Shown piece after piece: positions 16,438 to 24,314 of a stretch of DNA of 47,603 nt. The stretch comes from Oscillospiraceae bacterium. GTDB taxonomy: Bacteria > Bacillota > Clostridia > Oscillospirales > Oscillospiraceae. Under the pieces are notes generated by a model. That model was given only the letters and a program-made list of their open reading frames with translations, made no database searches and was not told the DNA's origin. The translations under genes were made by a program, and so were the position numbers. The DNA is taken from the NCBI GenBank assembly GCA_016296635.1, contig JAEDIZ010000006.1:1-47603 (forward strand), in the 5' to 3' direction. Numbering within the stretch: the stretch's first letter is position 1; every line of letters starts with the position of its first letter.

Positions 16438-17866
16438 AAACAGACGATGGCTGATTCCTTCCAGTTCTCAGATCCGCAACGCCATTGCCTATACCATCAT
16501 TACGGCTTTTGCGCTTCTTTTTCTGAACCTTTATTCTTCCACAACAACGAGAAATCTAATTTTCAGCGCGAAGTATACCTCTGCGCAGGATAAGATTCAG
16601 GTGGTTTCCTCCTCGTTTTCCGGGGCGGAATCGCTGACGGCGGAAACGGCGAATCAAATTATTTCCGTGCTGGGCGATATGAATGTTACGCGTACGATTG
16701 TGACGGATCAGCACGCAAAGATTCTCTATGACTCGCTTCAAAACCAGAACGCGCAGGGTAAGTATGTGCTTTTTGACGAGATTGTGCAGGCTCTATCCGG
16801 AAAAGATGTTTTCCGTTGTACGTATGAAAACGGGATTCTGCAGAGCTTTTCTGCAGTTCCGGTTATGACGCGTGATACTGTCGCCGGCTGTGTCTACATG
16901 ATGGAATATGATTCCGAGCAGGGGATTATCATTCAGAATCTGGAACGCAACATTCTGCGCGGTTCTGTGATTCTTCTTGCGGCAATTCTGATTTTTGCAG
17001 GCATTTTCACCTGGACCGGATCGCAGCGCATGCGCAAGGTTCTGCGCAATATGCGCATGGTTCGGGAAGGCGAATACGATCACAAGATCGAGATGCGCGG
17101 CTACGATGAGTATACAAAACTTGCAACAGAGTTTAACAAGCTGACGGATCGGCTTCAGCAGTCCGAGCAGGTGCAGAGACAGTTTATTTCAGATGCATCC
17201 CACGAGCTGAAAACACCGCTGGCTTCTATAAAACTGCTGTCCGATTCCATCCTGCAGAACGCTATGGATGCGGATACCATGCGCGAATTTGTTGCGGATA
17301 TCGGCAGCGAATCTGACCGTCTGACAAGAATGGCGCAGAAGCTGCTGACGCTGAACCGCTCTGAAGATACCATGCCCGAGCATATCATCGTGGATCTCGG
17401 AAAACTGGTTTCCCGGGTATACCGAATGCTGGTTGCGCTCTCAGACAGAAGCGGCGTCGAGCTGACGGCAAATGTTTCCGGCGAGTGCACGATGCTTTCT
17501 TTTGAAGATGATGCATATCAGATCGTTTTTAATCTTGTGGAAAACGCAATCAAGTACAATCACCCCGGCGGCAGCGTTCATGTTGCCGTGCAGGGCGGCG
17601 ATGATGATGTCCGCCTTGAGGTTCGGGACACCGGTGTAGGAATCCCAAAGGATGCTTTGGATCATATCTTTGAGCGGTTCTACCGTGTGGACAAAGCCAG
17701 ATCCAGACAGGCCGGCGGTTCCGGGCTCGGACTATCCATTGTGCGGGAGCTGGTGGAACGTAATTTCGGTACCATCAGCGTAGAATCCAAAGAGGGCGAA
17801 GGCTCCTGTTTCACAGTTGTCTTCCCGTTCCTCGGCGTCGGAGAGGAGATTGACGATGCGGATTAA
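16421..17866 (+). CDS. Sensor histidine kinase, apparent ATT start
   Basis: Membrane kinase partner of the response regulator. Reading in frame from 16421 gives 481 residues: a first membrane helix (RNAIAYTIITAFALLFLNLY), an extracellular sensor region of about 130 residues, a second helix (VILLAAILIFAGIFTW), HAMP, the H-box SHELKTPLASIKLL, N-box LVENAIKYNHPGG, G1 DTGVGIPK, F-box FERFYRVDKARS and G2 GSGLGLSIV. The frame has no ATG, GTG or TTG upstream of GTG 16601, which would cut off the first helix. ATT at 16421 sits six bases after GGGGAG (16409-16414), overlapping the regulator by 17 bases, and is my preferred start. A base error that hides an ATG is the alternative. The function is clear; the start is uncertain. 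Confidence 0.85.
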   Translation: MISSSENRRWLIPSSSQIRNAIAYTIITAFALLFLNLYSSTTTRNLIFSAKYTSAQDKIQVVSSSFSGAESLTAETANQIISVLGDMNVTRTIVTDQHAKILYDSLQNQNAQGKYVLFDEIVQALSGKDVFRCTYENGILQSFSAVPVMTRDTVAGCVYMMEYDSEQGIIIQNLERNILRGSVILLAAILIFAGIFTWTGSQRMRKVLRNMRMVREGEYDHKIEMRGYDEYTKLATEFNKLTDRLQQSEQVQRQFISDASHELKTPLASIKLLSDSILQNAMDADTMREFVADIGSESDRLTRMAQKLLTLNRSEDTMPEHIIVDLGKLVSRVYRMLVALSDRSGVELTANVSGECTMLSFEDDAYQIVFNLVENAIKYNHPGGSVHVAVQGGDDDVRLEVRDTGVGIPKDALDHIFERFYRVDKARSRQAGGSGLGLSIVRELVERNFGTISVESKEGEGSCFTVVFPFLGVGEEIDDAD

Positions 17867-18734
17867 GGTTTTGACTGCATCAATTCTGCTGGCAGTCTGC
17901 ATATGCGGATGCGCGGTGCGACAGCCAGAGACAACCGCTGATGCAGATGCATTCAGACTGTACTGGTTCTCTCAGGAGCAGGACAATGCGGCAGGCGCGA
18001 TTCGATGGTCGGCTGCCGGACAGGATTTCATGCCGGATGTCGATGCGGCAATACAGCGCTGCTTTTCAGAAGCGTTCAGACAGCCAGAATCGGCAAGTTT
18101 TTTGAACGGACTTTCGTATACGCAGTGTTCTGCGGATAACGGTTTCCTGACGATTGAGATGGGCGACGAGTATACGCTGCTGACCGATTCCGAAAGGACT
18201 TTGGCAGATGCCTGTATCACTCTGACCATGCTGCAGCTGGATTCGGTACAAAGCGTCCGGATCGTTGGCAGTGGAACGGAGAATACATACGGAACGGACT
18301 CATTTTTGCTGCAGGATAATTCGGCCGGTGTACCGGAAGTTTCCGTTTCGTTGTATTTCGCTTATGGCGGAAGTCGGCTTACAAGAGAAACCGGCTATTT
18401 CATTTGCGGTGATCCGCAGCAGCTTCCGGAGCTGACCATGCAGGCACTTCTGAAAGGGCCGCATGATCAGAAACACTACAGTACGATCCCCGAAAACACG
18501 CAGCTGCTGGATGTATCTGTTGAGGATGGCGTCTGCACGGTCATTCTTTCCAATGATTTTGCGGAGGTCGATGAATCCGGTCAGCGTGCCGTTCTTGCAG
18601 TTCGGTCGATCACGTCAACGCTTTGCGCGCTGGATGGAATCGATGCGGTAAGGATTCAGATGCCGGATGGCATGGGCCTTCAGCATGCATCCATCGGCGA
18701 GCCGCTTCGTTCTGAACCGCAATGGATCCGATAG
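17856..18734 (+). CDS. GerM-domain lipoprotein
   Basis: The 292-residue protein starts with a lipoprotein signal (VLTASILLAVCICGCAVRQ; lipobox ending at Cys) and carries two GerM/GerMN-type repeats (around FLTIEMGDEYTLLTDSERTL and VCTVILSNDFAEV). GerM domains occur in spore germination and sporulation lipoproteins and also in vegetative lipoproteins encoded with two-component systems, such as LpqB-type. Here it overlaps the kinase stop by 11 bases, so it is likely a surface partner of that sensor. ATG 17856 has AGGAG seven bases upstream. A specific germination role is not shown. Confidence 0.8.
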   Translation: MRIKVLTASILLAVCICGCAVRQPETTADADAFRLYWFSQEQDNAAGAIRWSAAGQDFMPDVDAAIQRCFSEAFRQPESASFLNGLSYTQCSADNGFLTIEMGDEYTLLTDSERTLADACITLTMLQLDSVQSVRIVGSGTENTYGTDSFLLQDNSAGVPEVSVSLYFAYGGSRLTRETGYFICGDPQQLPELTMQALLKGPHDQKHYSTIPENTQLLDVSVEDGVCTVILSNDFAEVDESGQRAVLAVRSITSTLCALDGIDAVRIQMPDGMGLQHASIGEPLRSEPQWIR

Positions 18735-18749
18735 AAGCATATAAGAAGA

Positions 18750-18787
18750 AAACACCCGGTTTCCGATGGTTCGGAAACCGGGTGTTT
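18750..18787. terminator. Bidirectional terminator after the GerM-domain gene
   Basis: AAACACCCGGTTTCCGA at 18750-18766 pairs perfectly over 17 bp with TCGGAAACCGGGTGTTT at 18771-18787, loop TGGT. It closes the two-component operon on plus and probably the ylbJ transcript on minus. The 54 bases from here to the small minus-strand gene hold nothing else I can see. Confidence 0.88.
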
Positions 18788-18841
18788 ATCATGATTTAAC
18801 GGCATTTCCTTGCTGAAACGCTCTGACTGCAGGACTATTTG

Positions 18842-19051
18842 TTACAGGGAAAAGTCTTTCCCTTTTGTACTTTCTGCGGAAGGCGTTTTCTGCCGGCCGG
18901 GAATGCGCTTGAGCGGATCATAACGGAAGCGTCTGCAATGGTGAGACGACGGAACGATGCCGCAAAACTGACAAACCATGGCATCTCCATCTATTTTTCC
19001 TGCGTGTGCGCAGTATGTACAGTACCGATCGATCTTTTTCCGAAACAGCAA
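18842..19051 (-). CDS. Small cysteine-rich protein, function unknown
   Basis: A 69-residue protein with paired cysteines (DRYCTYC and MVCQFCG), a further HHC, then the segment CRRFRYDPLKRIPG. The two CxxC pairs suggest a small zinc-binding fold. From memory, clostridial genomes carry similar short proteins with a Cys-rich N-terminal half and a CRRFxYDPLKR motif, which supports a real gene; no function is known to me. The start is TTG 19051 with GAGG about five bases upstream. It lies 33 bases downstream of ylbJ on the same strand and is probably cotranscribed. The opposite-strand frame over the same bases (18839-19081) has no recognisable features. Confidence 0.65.
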   Translation of the reverse strand: MLFRKKIDRYCTYCAHAGKIDGDAMVCQFCGIVPSSHHCRRFRYDPLKRIPGRQKTPSAESTKGKDFSL

Positions 19052-19084
19052 AATAACCTCGCCATCCTTTCTCTCGTGTGACCA

Positions 19085-20167
19085 TTATACATAGTTCTGC
19101 TTCCGATTTCTAGATATCAATTTGAGGAAAAGTGTGTAAATTATTGCAGCAGATGCAGAATAAAGAACTGTCCTTCCGATGTTCCGTGCGCCTGCTTCCG
19201 TGCTGAAATCTGCCGCCGACTGCGCTGACGGAAAACAAAGCCAAAGGAGCGAAACACAGACTGCTGCAAAAATGCCCTGCAGCAGCTTCCACGTCAGAAT
19301 TCCGTCGGTGTTGAGCCCTGCCTGCAGCAGAATACTTACCGTCTGTGAATACACACTCAGACCGGAAAATGCCAGCAGAAAAGCGGCAATGGCAAGCTTC
19401 AGCCACATGGGATGGGCGGCATTTTGCAGCGCCTGCGCACCGGAGGAAAGCTCCAGCATGCCGCGAAGAACCGGAGCAGCTGATTGCGGCACGATAGGCG
19501 AGAACAGTTTGGAAAGAAACGCACAAATCACGGAAAAGACCGTGACAAACATACAGATCTGCAATATGCTTTGTCCTGCCTTTTTTACCGAAACTGTAAA
19601 GGCTTCCGGAAAGGCCTTTGCGTTTGTTTGCTCCATGCATTCGGAAGATAGATCGAAAGATCGCTTTTTCAGCAGAATACCGATGAAAAGGGCAGACAGT
19701 AGTTGAGAGAGAAACAAAAGAATACCGCATCGAAGAGATCCGAAAATGCCGGAACCCATGACGCCGAAAATAAATGCCGGCCCAGCATTGTTGCAGAATT
19801 TCACCAGCCGTTCGGCGTCCTGCTTTGAAATGCTGCCGGATTCATAGAGAGTTGCGCACATCTGTGCGCCGGATGGATAACCGCCGATCATGCCTAGGAC
19901 AAACGCTGCAGAGCCTGCACCGCCGATTCCGAAGAGTTTATGCATGAGCGGTGCGAACAGACCGGACAGCTTTGATGCCAGTCCAAGTTCAGCCACAAGA
20001 TTTGCGCATACGAAAAACGGAAACAGCGAGGGTATCAGCGTGTTGGCACACAGATGCAGCCCGTCAACTGTCGCGCTTGAGGAAATATTCGGTAAGAGAA
20101 TCAACGCCAAAATGCAGGCGGCAAGCGATAAAACGACGAAAAACTCGGAGAAAGCCTTCTTTTTCAT
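19085..20167 (-). CDS. ylbJ: Sporulation integral membrane protein YlbJ
   Basis: A polytopic membrane protein of 360 residues with about eight hydrophobic segments and nucleoside-recognition (Gate) style motifs: the first half has NTLIPSLFPFFVCANLV, then GMIGGYPSGAQMCATLYESG, then KDAERLVKFCNNAGPAFIFG-like sequence, all typical of YlbJ. In Bacillus YlbJ is made in the mother cell and is needed for normal spores; its transported molecule is not established. ATG 20167 has GAGGTGA upstream, and the longer open frame upstream lacks family features. It is divergent from yqfC-yqfD, with a large inverted repeat between them. Confidence 0.88.
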   Translation of the reverse strand: MKKKAFSEFFVVLSLAACILALILLPNISSSATVDGLHLCANTLIPSLFPFFVCANLVAELGLASKLSGLFAPLMHKLFGIGGAGSAAFVLGMIGGYPSGAQMCATLYESGSISKQDAERLVKFCNNAGPAFIFGVMGSGIFGSLRCGILLFLSQLLSALFIGILLKKRSFDLSSECMEQTNAKAFPEAFTVSVKKAGQSILQICMFVTVFSVICAFLSKLFSPIVPQSAAPVLRGMLELSSGAQALQNAAHPMWLKLAIAAFLLAFSGLSVYSQTVSILLQAGLNTDGILTWKLLQGIFAAVCVSLLWLCFPSAQSAADFSTEAGARNIGRTVLYSASAAIIYTLFLKLISRNRKQNYV

Positions 20168-20186
20168 GTCATCACCTCGTGATAAT

Positions 20187-20224
20187 CTATGCCGGGCAGG
20201 AAAGTTTTCATGCCTGCGGCATAG
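20187..20224. repeat. Inverted repeat in the divergent ylbJ/yqfC region
   Basis: CTATGCCGGGCAGG at 20187-20200 is nearly mirrored by CCTGCGGCATAG at 20213-20224 around a loop of about 12 bases. Each arm reads CGGCATAGA on its outward strand, resembling a sporulation sigma-E -10 (CATA type) facing each gene. No convincing -35 boxes are seen, and on the minus side the implied start site would fall in the ylbJ ribosome binding site, so the promoter reading is tentative. Confidence 0.5.
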
Positions 20225-20251
20225 AAATGTACTGGAAATGAGGTGGACAGC

Positions 20252-20536
20252 TTGATAAAAGTGCGTTCTGTTTTGAAAAAGGCGGCGCAGCGGCTGGATC
20301 TTCCGCTCGATATTGCGGCAGGACTTCCGCGGATAGAATTTGACGGGTTTTCGCAATGCCGACTTGACCGGCATAAGGGGATTCTTGCATATGAGAAGGA
20401 AAGAATCGTAGTATTGCTGAACATCGGAACGATGACGATCGAGGGAAGCGGACTGCAGGTGGAAAGAATGCACCGCGAGGCGCTGACGATCACCGGGAAA
20501 ATCGCGCGTGTGGATTTTGACGGGAGCGGTTTTTGA
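20252..20536 (+). CDS. yqfC: Sporulation protein YqfC (YabP family)
   Basis: A 94-residue protein of the YabP/YqfC family. Visible features are LPLDIAAGLPRIEFDGFSQC, the glycine-containing KGILAYEKERIVV and the closing LTITGKIARVDFD, matching the family's small beta fold. In Bacillus yqfC and yqfD are mother-cell sporulation genes of incompletely known function. The preferred start is TTG 20252, six bases after GAGGTG; the in-frame GTG 20243 lies on that ribosome binding site. The stop overlaps the yqfD ATG (TGATG), so the pair is coupled. Confidence 0.85.
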   Translation: MIKVRSVLKKAAQRLDLPLDIAAGLPRIEFDGFSQCRLDRHKGILAYEKERIVVLLNIGTMTIEGSGLQVERMHREALTITGKIARVDFDGSGF

Positions 20537-21729
20537 TGTGGAGAATCATCTGGTATTTGCTCGGCATGTGCCGGGTTCGGATTTCGGGCGGAAGTCCGGA
20601 ATGGACACTGCAGAAGCTGGCTGGCAGCCGGATCGCATTTCGCGATGTCAGAAAAGAGGATGAGTTTTCCTGCGTTTTAACGATTCTAGAAAAGGATATT
20701 GAAAAAACAAGAAGACTTGCACAGGGAAGCATGTGTGAGCTGGAGATTATTCATTCCGCTGGTTTCCGACAGAGCTTTTCGGCCTTTTTTCGCAGGCCAC
20801 TGCTGACAGTTCTGCTGATGGTTTCGATTTCATCAGCGATCATAATCCCGAGGTTTGTTTTTTTCTATGAAGTGACCGGAAATGAGCGTGTGGAGTCGGA
20901 GCGTATACTTAGAGAGTTGCAGGAGCTTGGAGTCGGGTTCGGAACTTATGGGCCGTCCATCCATCCGCAGGAACTGAAAAACCGGATGCTGGTACGAATC
21001 CCGGAGCTGCAATGGTTTACGGTGCAGCAAAGCGGGATGCGTGCGACGGTTGTTGTGAAAGAAAGACCGGAAATGGATAAAATCCTCGACAGAAGAGAGC
21101 CGCGGGATGTGGTCGCGTCAAGAAGCGGCGTGATCACATCGGTTTCCTGCCTGGAGGGAAACTGCCTTGTGCAGCAGGGGCAGGCTGTTGAGGAAGGGCA
21201 GACGTTAGTTTCTGCCTACACAGATTACGGCTATAAGCTGCAGGTCAGTGCCTCGTTGGCAGAGATTTATGCGCAGACCGTGCGAAAAAGCAACTGGATC
21301 AGTCCAGATACAGTTTTACAGAAGCAATTGACGGGTAAATACAGAACACAGATCAGCCTCATTGCCGGCAGAAAAAGAATCAATCTTCTTCCGGCAGGGG
21401 GATTATCAGCGGCAGATTGTGATAAAATGACAGTATATCGTCAATTGCGTCTGCCGGGCGGGATTTTACTGCCCTTGGGGATTGAAATTACAAAGATTTC
21501 TGAGTATGATACAAGTGTATGTGCAGAAGATGAAAATCTGCTGCTTGACCGGATGCGCATGGATGCAGCGGCCTATGAGCAGGCGGAAATGATCGCAGGC
21601 AGAGTCCTTTCGACAAAGGAATCTGTCACACGAGAAAACGGCGTCTGTCTTCTGCAAAGCAGTCTGCAATGTGAGGAAATGATTGCCCGGATGCAGCCGG
21701 TGCGTTTTTCAAAGGATGGATTACAATGA
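20536..21729 (+). CDS. yqfD: Sporulation protein YqfD
   Basis: A 397-residue membrane protein. An N-terminal cytoplasmic domain of about 90 residues is followed by one membrane helix (LLTVLLMVSISSAIIIPRFV) and a large outer region with the family-typical VTGNERVESERILRELQELG, VVVKERPEM and VASRSGVITSVSCLEG. YqfD belongs to the mother-cell regulon in Bacillus and is needed for late sporulation steps; its biochemistry is unknown. ATG 20536 touches the yqfC stop; a TTG one codon upstream is less likely. The end overlaps phoH by four bases. Confidence 0.88.
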   Translation: MWRIIWYLLGMCRVRISGGSPEWTLQKLAGSRIAFRDVRKEDEFSCVLTILEKDIEKTRRLAQGSMCELEIIHSAGFRQSFSAFFRRPLLTVLLMVSISSAIIIPRFVFFYEVTGNERVESERILRELQELGVGFGTYGPSIHPQELKNRMLVRIPELQWFTVQQSGMRATVVVKERPEMDKILDRREPRDVVASRSGVITSVSCLEGNCLVQQGQAVEEGQTLVSAYTDYGYKLQVSASLAEIYAQTVRKSNWISPDTVLQKQLTGKYRTQISLIAGRKRINLLPAGGLSAADCDKMTVYRQLRLPGGILLPLGIEITKISEYDTSVCAEDENLLLDRMRMDAAAYEQAEMIAGRVLSTKESVTRENGVCLLQSSLQCEEMIARMQPVRFSKDGLQ

Positions 21730-22718
21730 CTGAAAAAACCATCAATGCCGAGCGAGTGGAGCAGCTGATCGATGTGTTCGGCTCCTTCGACGAAAACATC
21801 AAACGAATTGAATCGGAGTTCGGCGTCCGCATCATCAATCGGGATACGGAACTGAAAATTCAGGGAGAAGCGGAGAATACCGACTATGCCGCTCGGGCTT
21901 TGGAGGGATTGCTCTCTCTGGCCGCGAAAGGTGAAGAAATCGATGAACAGAAGGTTCGGTATCTGATTTCGCTTGTTCGCTCCGGCAATGATGATAAGGT
22001 GGGCGAGATTGCCAAGGATGTTGTCTGTGTCAGCGCAAAGGGACGACCCATCAAAGCCAAGACGCTCGGGCAGCAGAAATATCTGAAGGCCATTGAAAAG
22101 AATACCATCACCATTGGTGTCGGACCGGCCGGCACCGGTAAAACCTATCTTGCGGTTGCGGAGGCTGTGGCGGCTTTCCGCGCAAAGCAGATTAACCGCA
22201 TTATTCTGACCCGGCCTGCGGTGGAAGCAGGGGAACGGCTTGGCTTTTTGCCGGGCGATCTTCAGAACAAAGTCGATCCCTATCTGCGGCCGCTTTACGA
22301 CGCGCTTTTCGATATGCTCGGACCGGAAACCTACAATAAATATCTTGAGCGCGGCAACATCGAGGTTGCACCGCTTGCCTATATGCGAGGCAGAACCCTG
22401 GATGACAGTTTTATCATTCTCGATGAAGCGCAGAACACCACAAGAGAACAGATGAAAATGTTCCTGACCAGACTTGGTTTCGGCTCCAAGATCGTTATTA
22501 CGGGTGATATCACGCAGATCGATCTGCCCGGCGATAAGATCAGCGGACTCAAGGAAGCGATCCGCGTGCTGGATGGGGTAGAGGATATTGCGATCTGCCG
22601 CCTTTCTGCCAGCGATGTGGTGCGCCATGTGCTGGTGCAGAAAATCGTGGCAGCCTACGATGAATTTGAAAAGAAGCAGCTGCCTGCTCAACCGAAGAAA
22701 TTTGTAAAGAGGAAATAA
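21726..22718 (+). CDS. phoH: PhoH-family ATPase
   Basis: A 330-residue P-loop ATPase with Walker A GVGPAGTGKTYLAVAEAV (about residue 135), the conserved LTRPAVEAGERLGFLPGDLQ, and Walker B SFIILDEAQNTTREQMKMFL followed by GDITQIDLPG. PhoH/YbeZ proteins are linked with YbeY in RNA metabolism, and ybeY follows here directly, supporting that role over the older phosphate-starvation label. An N-terminal KH-like segment precedes the ATPase. The ATG overlaps the yqfD stop by four bases, so the sporulation pair feeds transcription and translation into a housekeeping run. Confidence 0.95.
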   Translation: MTEKTINAERVEQLIDVFGSFDENIKRIESEFGVRIINRDTELKIQGEAENTDYAARALEGLLSLAAKGEEIDEQKVRYLISLVRSGNDDKVGEIAKDVVCVSAKGRPIKAKTLGQQKYLKAIEKNTITIGVGPAGTGKTYLAVAEAVAAFRAKQINRIILTRPAVEAGERLGFLPGDLQNKVDPYLRPLYDALFDMLGPETYNKYLERGNIEVAPLAYMRGRTLDDSFIILDEAQNTTREQMKMFLTRLGFGSKIVITGDITQIDLPGDKISGLKEAIRVLDGVEDIAICRLSASDVVRHVLVQKIVAAYDEFEKKQLPAQPKKFVKRK

Positions 22719-22722
22719 AGAG

Positions 22723-23220
22723 ATGGAGAACAACATCGTAATTACCTGCCAGCGCAGGAGCTTTTCCAACATTACCCTCAAGCAGCATATCAAAGCCTGC
22801 ATTGCCGCCGTTCTGGAAGCGGAAAACGTGAAAGTGCCGGTGGAGATCAACGTGCTCGTGACAGATGATCAGGGCATCCGGGCAATCAATAAGGCCTATC
22901 GGGATGTAGACAGAGAGACCGATGTCCTGTCTTTTCCAATGTTTGAGCTGACGCCGGGACAGCTTCCCGAAAGCTGGGACGATTTCAAGGATCCGGAGAC
23001 GCAGATGGTGCCGCTGGGTGATATGGCGATCTCTCTGGAGAGAGCAAAGGCGCAGGCGAAGGAATTCGGCCACAGCGCGAAGCGCGAAGTCGGTTATCTG
23101 ACGATCCATTCCGTCCTGCATCTGCTGGGCTATGACCATATGGACGAAGGCCCTATGAAAAAGCAGATGCGCGCAAGAGAAGAAGTTGTTCTTGCCAAAC
23201 TGAGCCTCACAAGAGATTAA
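22723..23220 (+). CDS. ybeY: Endoribonuclease/rRNA maturation factor YbeY
   Basis: A UPF0054-family metalloprotein needed for 16S rRNA 3' maturation and ribosome quality control. The 165 residues show the zinc triad HSVLHLLGYDH at about 129-139 and the upstream RDVDRETDVLSFPM. The segment between has a small insertion (PGQLPESWDDFKDPETQM) compared with the shortest homologues. It starts five bases after phoH with a weak AAAGAG, and is followed by era, another 16S rRNA and 30S assembly factor, so phoH-ybeY-era form a ribosome-biogenesis group. Confidence 0.95.
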   Translation: MENNIVITCQRRSFSNITLKQHIKACIAAVLEAENVKVPVEINVLVTDDQGIRAINKAYRDVDRETDVLSFPMFELTPGQLPESWDDFKDPETQMVPLGDMAISLERAKAQAKEFGHSAKREVGYLTIHSVLHLLGYDHMDEGPMKKQMRAREEVVLAKLSLTRD

Positions 23221-23234
23221 GGAGCAGCATACAG

Positions 23235-24128
23235 ATGAAAGAAAAAACAGCTATGATCACGATTGCAGGTCGTCCGAATGTCGGAAAATCCACGCTGACA
23301 AATGCGCTGGTCGGCGAAAAGATCGCAATCGTTTCCCATAAACCGCAGACCACCAGAAACCGCATCTGCGCCATTCTGAACCGAAACGATACGCAGCTTA
23401 TATTCATCGACACGCCGGGCTTCCACCGTCCGCGCACAAAGCTTGGCGACTATATGGTGAACATCGTCAAGGAATCCGTGTCCGATGTGGACGCCATTAT
23501 TCTGATGGTGGAGCCGATTGCAAACGTCGGGCCGCAGGAGGAAGAGCTGATTGAACGCATCAAGGAGAGCGGTGCGCCCTGCATTCTGGTCATCAACAAG
23601 ATCGATACCGTGGAGAAGGAAGCACTTCTGCCGGTCATCGCAGCTTATTCGGAAAAAATGGACTTTGACGCCGTGATTCCCATGAGCGCCAAGTGGCATG
23701 ACGGTCTGAACGAACTGCTGAAACAATGCGAATCCTATGCGATGCCCGGCCCGAATCTGTTCCCAGAGGACATGGTCACAGATATGCCGGAAAAGCAGGT
23801 CATGGCGGAGATTATCCGCGAGAAGCTGCTATGGAATCTCGAACGCGAGATTCCCCACGGCACTGCCGTGGAAATCACAAAATTCTCCGAGCGCGATGAC
23901 GGTATCATCGATATTGACGCCACCATCTACTGTGAAAAGCAGAGCCACAAGGGCATCATCATCGGCAAGCAGGGCGCCATGCTGAAGAAGATCAGTTCTG
24001 ACGCAAGAAAGGACTGCGAACGCTTTATGGGTACAAAGGTCTATCTGCAGACCTGGGTTCGCGTGAAGGAAAACTGGCGCGATTCCGATTTTTTGATTTC
24101 CAACTTCGGTTACAGTCAGGATAACTGA
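23235..24128 (+). CDS. era: GTPase Era
   Basis: An essential GTPase that binds the 3' end of 16S rRNA during 30S assembly. The 297 residues contain G1 GRPNVGKSTLTNAL, the G2 region KPQTTRNRICAI, G3 DTPGFHRPRTKLG, G4 NKID and a C-terminal KH domain (SHKGIIIGKQGAMLKKIS). The order and length are standard for the family. AAGGAGCAGC precedes the ATG, 14 bases after ybeY. A small YqzL-like gene and recO follow, which is the usual Firmicute order. Confidence 0.97.
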   Translation: MKEKTAMITIAGRPNVGKSTLTNALVGEKIAIVSHKPQTTRNRICAILNRNDTQLIFIDTPGFHRPRTKLGDYMVNIVKESVSDVDAIILMVEPIANVGPQEEELIERIKESGAPCILVINKIDTVEKEALLPVIAAYSEKMDFDAVIPMSAKWHDGLNELLKQCESYAMPGPNLFPEDMVTDMPEKQVMAEIIREKLLWNLEREIPHGTAVEITKFSERDDGIIDIDATIYCEKQSHKGIIIGKQGAMLKKISSDARKDCERFMGTKVYLQTWVRVKENWRDSDFLISNFGYSQDN

Positions 24129-24193
24129 TTCTTCCAGCATAGGTTCCCGGATTTCATCCATCCTAATAGTATGAAATGAAGGAGGGCGATTGA

Positions 24194-24298
24194 ATGGAAC
24201 CTGAATTTCTGTGGGAGCTGTTTTTGGACACCGGTGCGCCGGAGGTCTATCTATTATACAAACGCGCATTGCGGGAGGCAGAACCGGTCTCAGCATGA
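24194..24298 (+). CDS. YqzL-like small protein
   Basis: A 34-residue frame between era and recO that automatic calling could miss. It has an ideal GAAGGAGGG ribosome binding site eight bases before ATG 24194. The product starts MEPEFLWELFLDTGAPEVYL and continues LYKRALREAE. Bacillus yqzL sits in the same place (upstream of recO) and encodes a short protein with a similar pattern of an aromatic-rich start, TG and a YLL(Y/F)K core. The function is unknown in all cases I know of. The stop is 16 bases before the recO ATG. Confidence 0.72.
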   Translation: MEPEFLWELFLDTGAPEVYLLYKRALREAEPVSA

Positions 24299-24314
24299 AT
24301 CAGAGGAACTGCAG

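Noticed and set aside
16601..17866. Sensor kinase starting at GTG 16601
   Set aside because: It would lose the first membrane helix, which is clearly encoded in frame upstream, and no ribosome binding site precedes this GTG.
18839..19081. 80-codon plus-strand frame opposite the small Cys-rich gene
   Set aside because: The minus-strand product has paired cysteines and a motif I recognise; the plus frame has no ribosome binding site or motif.
21573..22850. 425-codon open frame on the minus strand across phoH
   Set aside because: Crosses three plus-strand genes and has no recognisable domain.
24129..24193. Terminator or promoter between era and the YqzL-like gene
   Set aside because: No hairpin with T-run and no paired -35/-10 hexamers were seen; cotranscription is more likely.
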